Assembly: GCF_963678635.1 (NCBI RefSeq)
Contig: NC_087066.1
Location: 14,480,171 to 14,544,170 of the forward strand
Length of the DNA stretch: 64,000 nt
Source: Symsagittifera roscoffensis
Lineage: Eukaryota > Xenacoelomorpha > Acoela > Convolutidae
Direction of reading: 5' to 3'
Shown: piece by piece, positions 1 to 9,754 of the stretch
Layout: each line of letters opens with the position of its first letter
Numbering within the stretch: position 1 is the stretch's first letter
The notes under the pieces: generated by a model
Database searches by the model: none
The model's input: only the letters and a program-made list of their open reading frames with translations
Told to the model about the DNA's origin: nothing
Made by a program: the position numbers and the translations under genes

Positions 1-486
1 TAGTTCCCAAAGCAAATTTGTCAAGATTGGTTCATCCATAGAAAAAACTAAAACACTATCAAACCAAAATAACGCGTTTTATTGTAGAACGAAACATGTT
101 TTTGAACTTTTTTAAACGAATTGAGAGGTAATAAAAGAAACTCCTGGTCACTAATTGTATCCTATGGGGACGTTGAGCGTTCTGGCAATTACTTCGCAAA
201 TATTGACACTAGAAATCCACAAAGAAAACTAATTTGTATTAACATAATCTAATCCGTCTGCAGCAATCATTGTGTTTAAGAAAACAATGATCCAACTGAA
301 ATCAATGAGGTCATCCAAAAAATTTTTTTTAAATAAGTACAGTACAGATTGTCATCCTATCAAAATTCTTCACGTCAAGCAATTTAAATTATGCTAGTGG
401 GTCTTCTAACAGAAAATTTAAATGATTGCTAAACTTCAGCAATATACCCCAAACGTTTTAAAAAACTGGACATAGTAAAGCAAAAT

Positions 487-1660
487 TCAAGGAGGAAAAA
501 ATGATGACTCTTCTGATTATAGACTAATTTCGCGTCTACAAACTCTGGAAAAAATTTTTGAGCATTTTATTTTTCAGACGAGCCGAATCAAATTTCAACC
601 TTTTTTTATAAATACAAACCCTCAGTTTTATAAACACGATTCAGATCAAAACAAAAAAGAGCGCTGTTGACGCCGTCATTACACTGTTAAAAGAGGTTTC
701 AACGTCGTTAACGAACAAAAATCTTACAGTTTAGAATATTTCATAGACCTAACAGAAGCTATTGATACGCTTGTTCGTTTTGATTTGTAAAAAGTATCAA
801 GAATTTCTGGGTTTGAGAGGGGCTGTGCAAAAATTTTCGGAAGGTAACCTTGAAACTTGTTATCCGTACATTGAATCAAACTTTCTTTAGAACGATTTTA
901 AAACTTGAATTTTTGGAGTACCTTGGGAGTCTATTTCTTGCCCACTATTACCCATCATTTATAGAAACGCTCTTCAAACAGTCACGGATTACCCAGGGTA
1001 ACAGAGTTGTATGCAGATGAAACTCTTCTTCGAAAGTCGAAAAACGAGACACAATATATTGCTCCTAAACATCAATCGGTGTTGCTAGAAGTAGACTATT
1101 TGTTTTAAAAAATTAAATTGACAAGCGAGGACCCAAAACCAAGACCATGGGCTACTGTCGTACCAAAAAATCTGAAGCAAGACTTTTCATTTTTTATTTC
1201 AACTGACCACCAAAAAAGACAGAGAAACCTTTAAATATTTTTGAATTCATTTCGACAGCAAATTGATTTTTCCTCAGCATTTTGATCAAATAAAAAAAAA
1301 CTTTGCTTTTCTGTGGTTTGTTTTTTTATAAGAAAGTTTCTAACAGGACAGCAATAGTTAGTCACCTGTCAATGTTGTATGCAATCAATCATTCAAACTG
1401 AAGTATGCGAATACCGACTAAATCAAATCATTAGAACTAGAAATGAAAATCGGAAAGCTTAGTAAAAATATACACAAAGTAAAAATATATACCGTAAAAA
1501 AGTTTTTCGCGTACAAATTTTTGAAAAAAAAAAAACTGGTTTTGTTTGACAAGAGTGCCAAGTTTATCCATTGAGATATGCCATAACTGAACAAGAGTTA
1601 AACATGATAAATACAAAGAGAAAATCAAATGAAAAGTTAGTCATAAATAGAAACAAACTC
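487..1660 (+). pseudogene. Eroded LINE reverse-transcriptase remnant
   Basis: No open frame survives, but short stretches in shifting frames match the order of a non-LTR retrotransposon reverse transcriptase. At 515-562 the frame reads DYRLISRLQTLEKIFE, the usual YRPISLL..KIFE block. At about 660-720 there is a KSAVDAVITLLKEV-like segment (the finger helix after the QFGFR block). At about 725-770 comes an FIDLTEAIDTL stretch, the degenerate catalytic block A in which the usual form is LDLSKAFDT. At 1004-1024 the frame reads ELYADET, the YADD box with its second Asp changed to Glu. Many frameshifts and stops separate these. The order and spacing support a real but old LINE insertion on the plus strand. 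It is more decayed than the copy at 39.9-42.9 kb, and I cannot say whether they are the same family. Confidence 0.6.
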
Positions 1661-2770
1661 AACAAAGGGTCGATTATATCTTAAGTTCCAAAAAACTATT
1701 CATAAATGCAGTAACTATCTGCCCGCCTCAGCCTACCTGGTCAGTATTTTCAAAGGGGCTTCCCTGATTAGATTGAATAGTTTTATTCATAGGATTTCAG
1801 ATAACTGAATTCTACGAAATACAATTTTATTGGATATTTTTCATGTTATTATGTCGAACATGTTTTTGTTGGTTTCTACCAACCACTATTCAAGAAAACA
1901 GAAATCAAGGGTCGAAAAGAGGGTATACGATGTTTTAAGTTTAATAAATGTTTACCATTAGTACGGTTCATTAGATCTACGATTTCAAAAAACTTTTTTG
2001 ATCTCCGCTGACTTAGTCACTTGAAAACGGGCCGTGCAGGCTTATTGTTGTACTATCATACATTCTAAGATGTCTTTGTTATTTTTTTTAAAACTCATCT
2101 ATAACTAGATATCATTTGGAAACAAATTATTATGATTATTATTAATATTATTATTATTATTAATACTTTTATTATAGAAAAAATTCCATGATTTTTAGAT
2201 TGAACATTTGTTGAAGCTTTTAGAAATGCCTATTAAACCAAGGTGTCATTATTTTACTAGATGAAAAATCTGGGTTAAAAAAATTGCACAGTTCAAATTC
2301 TTGAGGATTTTTGGATTGTTGTTTTCAGAGCGAGAATTTGCAATTTATACTTGTAGGACTGATTACAACCATTTTTCTCAAACTTGCGATCCAATTTTTT
2401 TTCTACCATGTATTTATACGAAAAAAAATTAACAATAATGAGTGGTTTTTCAGTTTTCTAAGCTCATCCACCAATTTTTGATTTAAACATTCAACAATTT
2501 ACAGAACTGTTGTGAAAATCAACAACGTGGAACTAGGAGATGGTTTAAAAATAGCACAGTAAATCTATTTTACCATTCCTCGTATTTGAATTACGTGGAT
2601 AATTTATTAGATGATCATAAATCGCTTGTCAGCATATAATTTGGAAATATGAGAAGCATTAGGATTATGAAACAGTAGCGTAATCAAGAGTTTTAATAAT
2701 ACCTGCGAAAATGCTAATTTTAAATTTCATTTTTTTGAAGTGCGGTAAAAGCCGAAACTCAATTGATCAA
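1661..2770. other. Intergenic, no gene recognised
   Basis: No coding signal, RNA gene or clear transposon ends were seen. The only structure is an ATT/AAT-rich simple repeat near 2125-2166. If the LRAT-like gene at 2924-3182 has a final C-box exon, it should lie here on the minus strand, but I did not find one. Confidence 0.5.
2125..2166. repeat. (ATT)n microsatellite
   Basis: About 40 bases of imperfect ATT/AAT trinucleotide repeat, read directly from the sequence. Confidence 0.8.
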
Positions 2771-2923
2771 AGTTTAAAAAATGGTAAAAAAATTTTTGTT
2801 GAGAACTATGAAAAAATGTCGACTGCATTTTTCGGCGCCGTTCTTCAAAGTCTCTGGACATAAAACGCCACGAACTTTTTTCCCAAGGTTCATACAAACC
2901 AATATGCCACCCCCAAGTCTCAC

Positions 2924-3182
2924 CGTGTGTTTGTGGTCCAGATAGTTGTGTGCATAATAGCAACTGTTTCCCGCGATTCGCTTCAAGGGATCTCGCTTGA
3001 ATGCCGCTTTCGTCTCTCCCTGAAAAGCGAGTTTGAGAGAGTTGAGCTCCTCGTCCGTTCCCTCGGGTCCGATGTGAACTATCTCTCCTCCGCCGATATA
3101 CACTCCCCAATGGTCGTAAGCACCCCGCTCAAACTTCACCATATCACCAACTTCGAACGATCCACTCTGCATATTTCTTAGT
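2924..3182 (-). CDS. LRAT-like (NlpC/P60 superfamily) protein, single exon of a split gene
   Basis: This minus-strand exon encodes the N-terminal half of an LRAT/HRASLS-type domain, the family of thiol acyltransferases and phospholipases that use a His-His-Cys site on lipid substrates. After GDMVKFERGAYD comes HWGVYIGGGEIVHIGP, in which both family histidines (HWG and VHI) are present. The exon then runs to NYLDHKHT. It begins after a TTTCAG acceptor at 3183-3185; an in-frame ATG follows at 3172, so either an upstream exon or this ATG supplies the start. It ends at a GTGAGA donor, phase 0, just after HKHT. The minus-strand gene at 38.0-39.75 kb has its intron at the homologous place (after YKHS), so the two are paralogues. 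The exon carrying the NCEHF-type cysteine box was not found downstream, so the gene is partial or its last exon has been lost. Confidence 0.7.
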
Positions 3183-3417
3183 CTGAAATACAGATTTAAA
3201 AAAGTGAAAATCTTTAACTATCCTAATTAGAAAAAGATGAGTGTTTTACACTAACCAATATAAATTTACAAAAAAATGACATCGAGGAAGTGAGTTTTCA
3301 TACTTGGAAAACCTCCTAGTTACCATTGAGGCAAACTCATCAAAACTAGCATTTTAGTGCCACGCAGAACAGTTGATTCGGCCAGATGATTTTTAACATA
3401 TCGGATGCAATTCTAAA

Positions 3418-3496
3418 GCAGCAGTTCTACTGCAATGGTCATGATGCATGAGTTAGCAAGCATCATGGCCATTGCAGTAGCTATTACCGTTGCTGC
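3418..3496. ncRNA. Compact hairpin resembling a miRNA precursor (candidate)
   Basis: Two 21-nt arms, 3427-3447 and 3460-3480, are perfect inverted copies except for one position that still forms G-U, around a 12-nt loop. A lower stem continues: GCAGCA at 3418-3423 pairs with TGCTGC at 3491-3496, with an internal bulge between. Total length of about 79 nt, 21-nt arms and a small loop fit animal pre-miRNAs. Which strand would be transcribed cannot be told. A short foldback transposon remnant is the alternative. No mature sequence is recognised. Confidence 0.4.
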
Positions 3497-5214
3497 GGAA
3501 AAAATTGACGCGAGCATTATATTTGTAATTTACTTCTTTGCATCTGAGTTTTTAACCAAAAGTTGTAATAATCAGTAACAATCAGTATCATCTATTATTA
3601 ATTTTTTTTGACTTTCTGGAATCTATTCAAGATGTAGCATATGTTCAATCACAACAAAGCTGAGATGCAACTCCCTTGTTCAGTAAATTACACGACTCGT
3701 GTTGAAAAAGTAAGTTGTGATGAAAAAGCAGAATGACAAAATGAAAAACCCGGGTTGAGGTGTTGAATTTACGATTCAATTAGCTCGAATGAACATGGCT
3801 ATAGTTCGACCATCTATCTTGTCCGCAGCAAAAACATTTTCATTTGTGTTCGAATGTTCGAACCAAGCCTACTATCTATGCATCCTAATTATTTCAAGAC
3901 CAGCTCAGCTCTTTTCTAAACCAGCTCGACACAATTTTTTCTAGGTTTTGAGCAAATCGACCAAAAACAAAAAAAAACATTTCGATTTTTTGACTATGTT
4001 CGACTCAAACAGAAAGTATACTTTAATCGGTTCAACGTTGCACAAAAACTTGACTGACGATGTACAAGAAATTTAAGAACATATTTAGGGTCATCAGCTG
4101 TTTTAGTTTGGATGCCTAAAAATCACAAATTTTTCTCGCATCAACATTGATTACACAAAAATTTGAATTTGAGTTAATATTTCCGACAACGTTTGCTGTT
4201 CAGATTTTTTTTCAAGTAATGTGTAGCCTTTTTTGTGCACTCTATTTGTATTGTGTTTGGTGTGTTTCCCAAAAGGTGTATTTGATCCCAAATTTTAGAT
4301 CGAACTTGTTTGTGTGATTGACGAAATTCGTTCAAAACATAAGTCAATTAGTCTAGCCGCAATTAGAAGTTTGGAAAGGAGTAGGATCTATTTTTGATCA
4401 AAATTTGAAGAAGAAGGAAATCAAACAATCAGACATAACTTGACCCAAATCTTGGTGAAAACAACATAATAAACTGTCTTCGTTAAAAACATCTTTATGA
4501 CGAGTTTTTTTTTTTCAAAGTTTCTTACGAATGAGTTGAAATTGGGTAAGCAAGTTATTTGCTGAAAAAAATTAAAAAATCTAGATAATCTGAGCAGAAA
4601 TGTACGAAATCTGGGTAAAAAACAATTAAAAACGAGAAACAATAAAAAAAACTAATTCAGAAATTCACATACAAAAATATGACTACGTGTTTTGAAAAAA
4701 CAGCAATCAAAACCAGCTATGTGTGGTAATAATCAAAACAGCAATCAAAATAGAAGACCTGAACCTTGAAACTTGAGGATCAAAAATGGCACTGATAAGC
4801 TGGTATCGAGAGAAAAAATCTGCCCATTTGAAAAATGTCAAATGTTTGCCCTAGTAAAGCTTTTCGGATGTTAGCAACTTTTTTTGTTTTTTTTTTGATG
4901 TTTGACATATCGGATGTTTACACGGTACCAGTAAATCCTGCCCTCTGTTGGCATGCTCGCAGCACGTTGGCGCGACTGCGGCAGTAATTAAATTGTCTTT
5001 TATTGGAAATTGTAGCATCCACGCGTTTGAATGTTTGTAAGCAAAACTTTGTTATGCAGTTCGTCCTGAAGCAGCGCTGAAAACTGATAAATAGATTAAA
5101 ACATTGCATTGAACGAGTTGCGATACAGTATTTGAATGATTTGACCTTACCATTTTGTCGACCATATAATAGGTCAGCAATTTTGATTGTTTCTAGCTCT
5201 GCCGAAACCCCAGA
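3497..5214. other. Intergenic, no gene recognised
   Basis: AT-rich DNA without a convincing ORF. At 3748 there is a CCCGGGTTGAGG sequence matching the termini of the CCCGGGTTG inverted-repeat elements at 43.65 and 56.96 kb, so an end of that family may lie here. The Cys-rich minus ORF at 4918-5109 is discussed among rejected items. Confidence 0.4.
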
Positions 5215-5234
5215 AAAATAGTATTTGCATAATA

Positions 5235-6248
5235 ATAATAATTGTAGTTCCTGCGAATCGCAGAGGAGCTATCAATACCCGCACCGGAGTTCCATGGATA
5301 ATAATTGATTATAATGGAAAAATGTTGTCTAAAATGTTGTCATTATAATCCATTATAATCCATTATATAAATCCATAGACCACGTAATCGATTATGTGGT
5401 CATTAAAAATCGATTTTTTTTGAAAAATAGTAATCCATTATAATCGATTATAATCCATTATTTTTGTCACTGATATCGATTATTTTCGCCAAAATAATCC
5501 ATTATAATCGATTATTTTGAAATAAAAATCCATTATAATCCATTATAATTCATTTCATTTTTAGAACTAAAACCGACTATTTTTGTGGTAGAGTAAAATT
5601 TTATTCTGAAATGTAACATTTTATGAAACGTAATTCGTAGCAACTGCACTAAACAGGAAATGAAATAATTTTGAACAAAATTGTAAATTTCAAGAATAAC
5701 CCCTCGAAAAAATCCATTATAATCGATTTTAATCGATTAAAAATGGATATTTTGCCTCGAAAACAAGTTCCATTTTCTTTCAAAAATAATCGATTATAAT
5801 CGATTATAATCGATTATATTCGGATTTTATTGATTAGAAAAATAGTTTCATTATAATCCATTTTTAATCGATTATAATCGATTATAATCGAAATTTATTG
5901 AGACAGACCACGAAAATTCAATATAATCGATTATGATCCATAGAACTCCGGTGCTGGTAGGCCTTAACAGTCCTGTCGAGGATAGTCCATTTGTATTATC
6001 TCCCCACATTCCAGACAGTGTTATTTTGCTGAGCGAAACTGTTTTTGCGACTCAAGGCCGTTTTTTTGCGTCTAGAACTTTTACGTGGCACCACTATTGC
6101 AGTCAAAGTTGGTCAGGACGTGGTAGACCTGTAGCTGGAGGTCAAGTGAGAGCTTGTCCTCACATACTATCATTGCCATGGCATGGAATCGAATACACGA
6201 TCTGACGATTGCAAAGTGAACGCCTTACCACTGTGCTAAGTCCTGCAT
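5235..6248 (-). mobile_element. tRNA-derived SINE, split by a later insertion
   Basis: Read on the minus strand, the element starts near 6248 with a tRNA-like head. It has an A box TAGCACAGTGGTAAGGCG (6221-6238), an anticodon-loop-like TTTGCAATC, and a B box GTATTCGATTCC (6185-6196), the internal RNA polymerase III promoter of a tRNA-derived SINE. The body follows towards 5960, including the words TTCGCTC and TGGAATGTGGGG. The tail resumes at 5235-5275 (CCTCTGCGATTCGCAG). The gap is filled by the 680-bp element at 5278-5957. A second copy of the body on the plus strand at 15690-15870 runs straight through the corresponding point, which proves the nesting. The GCA in the loop hints at a tRNA-Cys ancestor, but that is weak. 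Confidence 0.6.
5278..5957. mobile_element. 680-bp TIR element (MITE) filled with AATCGATTATAATC repeats, TA target duplication
   Basis: Both ends carry an inverted repeat of about 22 bp beginning CC(C/A)GCACCGGAGTTC and ending ATGGAT, with two mismatches. Directly outside each end is TA (5276-5277 and 5958-5959). The interior is almost entirely variations on ATTATAATC and ATCGATTATAAT in both orientations, so either strand can fold back over hundreds of bases. No coding capacity is present. TA duplication is typical of Tc1/mariner-type and some other transposases. The boundaries are confirmed by comparison with the uninterrupted SINE body near 15835-15850. A related end lies at 61766. Confidence 0.75.
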
Positions 6249-6940
6249 AATAACCTGCACCAGAGTTTATTTTTAGTGCTTCTGCAAAATCTGTTTAGAG
6301 TTAATTATATAAAATGTTATGGTTCGTCAAAAAGAACTGGTTATCGTAAGATAGAAGTATAGGGGGACCCCTTGGAAATTTCAGCTATTTAGTTGACAAA
6401 AGCGCAACCTTAAAAGTGCAATTTATAGGATCTTTTACTTCGTATGTAGCTCAGTTTTCTAGCGTAAAGTTTTTCAGGAAGTCAAGGACAGTTTTGAACA
6501 GGACGGAGAATTTTACAATAATGCAAACCACAAGCAGTAAAATTTGCGTTCTTTCATACGATGCAAATGTGATCGCAACAAGTGAAATCGTCATTTAATA
6601 TTTGTTCGACTTTCGAATAAAACGGACTATTTATGTTTGGTGTCTTTTTTATATTCAGCCGATTTTCGGCGATCGAAATAATATTTTTTAACAAAAAACA
6701 ATTTAACTAAATATTTTTAAAAGATAATTCTGAACAGATTGACTCCCTGAAATCAAACTTAACAACATATCATACCAGCAATCTAATTTTGAAAATGTTT
6801 GGGAGATTGAAAATTTGGCCATGCTCCTGACTAATTTCTCCTGAAAGCGTGCCGCGATTTATTTATATGTGGCAAATTATCCCGCGCAACAAAATCGTTC
6901 CAAACTGAATTGAGGCAATCAAAGCGGTCGTACTAATTTC
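6249..6940. other. Intergenic, no gene recognised
   Basis: No coding, RNA or transposon signal recognised. The stretch ends abruptly where the truncated BEL/Pao copy begins at 6941. Confidence 0.4.
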
Positions 6941-7660
6941 GTGGCTCTTGGGAACGTCTTGTACGTAGTTGCAAGAGAGTTTTCTACTCCATCCTCACAC
7001 CCCATAAATTAACCGACGAGGTACTCCAGACCACATTTTGTCTGGTGGAACAGTCCCTCAATGCGCGTCCACTTACAGCGGTAAGCAGTGAACCGAATGA
7101 GATTGAGGCTTTAACGCCAAATCACTTCTTGATAGACCAGCGCTCAGTTAGTTTCCCGTCGATTGCGACGGACGAACATTTCGATCATCGAAAGCGTTAT
7201 CTTCGCGCACAAGGATACGCTAACGCCATCTGGACTAGATGGCTACGCGAGTACGTTCCGACTCTCAACAAACGCCGTAAATGGCACACACCTACCGAAC
7301 AAGAACTCAAAGCCGGAGATCTTGTTTGGATCGTCGAGGATAGTAGCCCGCGTGGTTACTACCCTCTCGCTCGCGTTAAAACGCTTAACTATGTCAAAGA
7401 CGCTACCGCCCGTTTCGCACTCCTTAAAACCGCAACAGGAGATTTAACCCGACCTCTTGTTAAACTCGCCCCAGTTCTCGCTCCGTTGGGGCCCGAGGAT
7501 GTTCAAGATTGAAACTAAAATGAAAGCCTATCAAGACCAGCTAGTCTAGCGGTAACGTACTTGACCTGAAACCGAAAGGTCGCTGGTTCGAATTCCGGTC
7601 ATTCCAAGTATTTTACTACTAAAAAACTTGGAATACACTTGATTTGAACCGGATAAAAAA
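6941..7660 (+). pseudogene. 3' end of a second BEL/Pao pol (integrase C-terminus), truncated
   Basis: From GTGGCTCTTGGG at 6941 the sequence matches 14592 onwards in the full BEL/Pao copy at roughly 98-99% by eye. An open frame ends at 7510-7512. It encodes the end of the integrase core (GGSWERLVRSCKRVFYSIL in the full copy) and the BEL-type C-terminal domain (DUF5641: KRYLRAQGY..IWTRWLREYV, KAGDLVW). At the point where the full copy has TGA, this copy keeps TGG (Trp), so it preserves the ancestral state. It joins the LTR at 7661 exactly as pol joins the 3' LTR in the full copy. That makes 6941-8005 the 3' part of a neighbouring element sharing the middle LTR. Confidence 0.85.
7535..7606 (+). 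ncRNA. tRNA-like sequence between BEL pol and LTR (upstream copy)
   Basis: Homologous to 15186-15257. It has the A-box-like TAGTCTAGCGG and a B box with one change (GGTTCGAATTC). The outer bases GACC and GGTC can pair as a short acceptor-like stem. The arms do not form a clean cloverleaf, so it is tRNA-like, not a functional tRNA gene. Confidence 0.45.
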
Positions 7661-8005
7661 TGTTCCTAAGTCAAACTTGTTTTTAAATGATGTTCTGGAC
7701 ATGAACATAATTGGACTTTGGCCTGAATTGACTTCTAACTTCTGGCAAGCGTAAAAATCCCCATTTATTGGCAAAATTAGTGACAATAAAGTCGCTTTCG
7801 ATTTCGATTTCGTTTAAAGCTTGATAATTTTGCTCCGAAAAAGATATTATTCCGTTGTTTCCTCTTAATGATTTTCGATAATTATTGAAGGAAAAATATA
7901 TATATAAATTGAACAATCGTGTTCTCAATCGAGATACATACAACCAATCTACAGACCGACGATATACTCGACCGACCCACCACAGACCGAACACAGGTGG
8001 AAACA
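7661..8005 (+). repeat. BEL/Pao LTR (5' LTR of the full copy, shared with the truncated one)
   Basis: 345 bp starting TGTTCCTAAG and ending GGTGGAAACA, so it has the TG...CA ends of an LTR. It is repeated at 15312-15654 with about 5% difference by eye. It is preceded by the A-run GGATAAAAAA (a weak polypurine tract) and followed at once by TGG of a primer-binding site. The upstream neighbour is pol 3' sequence, not unique DNA, as expected if two elements share this LTR. Confidence 0.8.
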
Positions 8006-8023
8006 TGGTCCGCCGACAATCGA
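8006..8023 (+). promoter_or_regulatory. BEL/Pao primer-binding site
   Basis: TGGTCCGCCG follows the LTR without a gap. TGG pairs with the CCA end of a tRNA; the matching tRNA could not be named. The last base of the LTR plus TG forms an ATG that opens a 28-codon frame. Confidence 0.55.
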
Positions 8024-8742
8024 CGACAAACCAGACGAAACCCTTGACGACTCCGTTTTTTGTGAATGAGATGTACCTCAGTGAAAGGTGATTGTGCAAT
8101 TTCACGAAGGTGTATGCAGACAGCTACCTGCAAGTGAGACAGGAATCTCCCCAACCGTTTTTGATGGCCGAAGTTGTGAGATGGCCGAAACTACTGTAAG
8201 ACGTAACTTTTCAGTTTAGTTTCTTCATAAACCAGAGCTATAATTGTTTTACAATCCTTTAAAGTTTTTTATTGTAACCCATCAAATCCATTCAGTGTGC
8301 TAAAATGTTGATTTCATTATGTTTACCGTGATTTTGCCAATAGTCTAACCCAAATACCCCACCCAGAAAATCCGAAATCCAAAAAAAAATCGAAAATTGA
8401 AAAAATTTGACTTAAAGTTAACATTTGTTTTCATTTGCTAGTTTATAGTTAGTAGTCGATAACTCAAACCCGAACCCACCGTTCCGACCCGTTAGAAAAA
8501 AATTTTGTGAAAATTTTTGAGAAAATTTTCGCAAAAAATTGAAAAATCCGAAATCGACCCCAAATCGTCTAATTTCGGTACCAAACTGACGTAGATGATA
8601 AGAAGAAAAAAAAATTTTTCGAAAAAAAAAAAAATTTGTCATTTTTTTTTGCGAAAAAAAACAGCCCGGCAAACGCAAGCACTGCAAAATTACGCAGTGT
8701 ACAGACCCCTTAGCAGCATATCAAGTCAATCCCTTTGAATTT

Positions 8743-8808
8743 TTGCAACTCCGGTTGTTTCTGAGCAGGTGTGAGATTCTCAAAATCCGGTTGACTTGAT
8801 TCCCCCCA
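8743..8808 (+). repeat. Direct repeat flanking the BEL upstream ORF, left copy
   Basis: TTGCAACTCCGGTT followed by TTTCTGAGCAGGTGTGA recurs at 9587-9647, with related sequence after it. Each copy contains GCAG followed by GTGTGA, which reads as a splice acceptor directly joined to a donor. Confidence 0.7.
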
Positions 8809-8840
8809 GATTTTTTTTATCGTGCCGAATGCCGTCGTAA

Positions 8841-9443
8841 AGGTATATATTAGCCGCTAGCTCGCTCTCTCGTGCTCATAAAACGCTACGTATAGCCGAG
8901 CAAAACCGTATATCGCAATACTGTTATGCCCTTGGTGGTTTAAGTCTCAACCACAAGTACCAATCAAAACGTGCCCAAACTTTTTTAGACGGCGAATTAG
9001 CCCATAGAAATGATATAATAATCTGGCACGACCTGATCAACAATTCAATCAGCAAGCACAATAGTAACAACGATACAGCACTCACGGAATTCGGACTGCG
9101 CAACATTCTGCTTTATTACAAACGTAATATTGCTGCAATTGTATATAGTCAACGAGTCGAAACTCCTAATATCTACGATTTGCTTTGCTCAACGGGCATT
9201 TTAATTTTAAGCGTGACTGGCGACTTAATCTCTAAGCGTAAGCAGAAAGACACTCGCTTACTCCGTCAGTACTTCCAAATTCACCAAGAAACTGACCTTG
9301 AACTAAAGTCTTTCTCGATAGTCCGAAGTAATACGGCAAACTTAAGAAAAATAAAAAACAAAAAAAAGCGACCCTCTCAAAAAAAGCGTCGTGCCGAACG
9401 CAACCGCCGCCTAGCTGTCGAATCTGCAGCAAAGAACCTTTGA
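8841..9443 (+). pseudogene. BEL/Pao upstream ORF, methionine-free, possible SGNH-hydrolase-like domain
   Basis: A 200-codon open frame lies between the primer-binding site and gag. It starts right after TAA at 8838-8840 and ends TGA at 9441-9443. It contains no ATG at all, so it must be spliced to an upstream exon, start at a non-AUG codon, or have lost its start. N-terminal words LAASSLSRA, ALGGLSLNH and DIIIWHDLINNSI are spaced like blocks I (Ser), II (Gly) and III (Asn) of the SGNH/GDSL hydrolase fold, which is known as an accessory esterase in some non-LTR elements. That assignment is my inference. The C-terminus is strongly basic (KIKNKKKRPSQKKRRAERNR), suiting RNA binding or nuclear entry. 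It is flanked by the direct repeats at 8743 and 9587. Confidence 0.5.
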
Positions 9444-9586
9444 TGTTCTTTGTAGTGTCAATGAATTTCAATTTGTAATTTAATTCTAAATTACAGTTTT
9501 CCTTCTTTTTTTTATTTCCGCTCGCTCTAAATCGTAAAGGTGAACTTCCCCACCCCCCTTTGTAAAGTAAAGTGTGACGATCTTTA

Positions 9587-9647
9587 TTGCAACTCCGGTT
9601 TTTCTGAGCAGGTGTGAAGAGTGACATCACACTTGACTTTTTAATCC
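9587..9647 (+). repeat. Direct repeat flanking the BEL upstream ORF, right copy
   Basis: Second copy of the repeat at 8743-8808 (TTGCAACTCCGGTT...GAGCAGGTGTGA...CTTGACTT). It lies just upstream of a C-rich, nearly G-free tract at 9690-9745 that leads into the gag ATG at 9755. Confidence 0.7.
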
Positions 9648-9754
9648 CCTGGTATCATCTACCGTTCATAATTTGAAGATTCCTTCTCAAACTCTCCCAC
9701 CGCCGCCGCCACCACCCCGCCCCGTCCTCGCCCCCGCTTCCCTTCATTCCACGT

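Noticed and set aside
3700-3760. Complete CCCGGGTTG element at 3748
   Set aside because: Only one terminus seen; no partner end found nearby.
4918-5109. Cys-rich minus-strand ORF preceded by a TTTTCAG acceptor, and a possible tiny first exon near 5150-5165
   Set aside because: A two-exon small secreted peptide could be drawn, but there is no signal peptide, no homology and other frames splice as well.
7163-7447. Alternative-frame ORF inside BEL pol (also at 14814-15098)
   Set aside because: Shadow frame of the conserved DUF5641 region; preserved only because the two copies are near identical.
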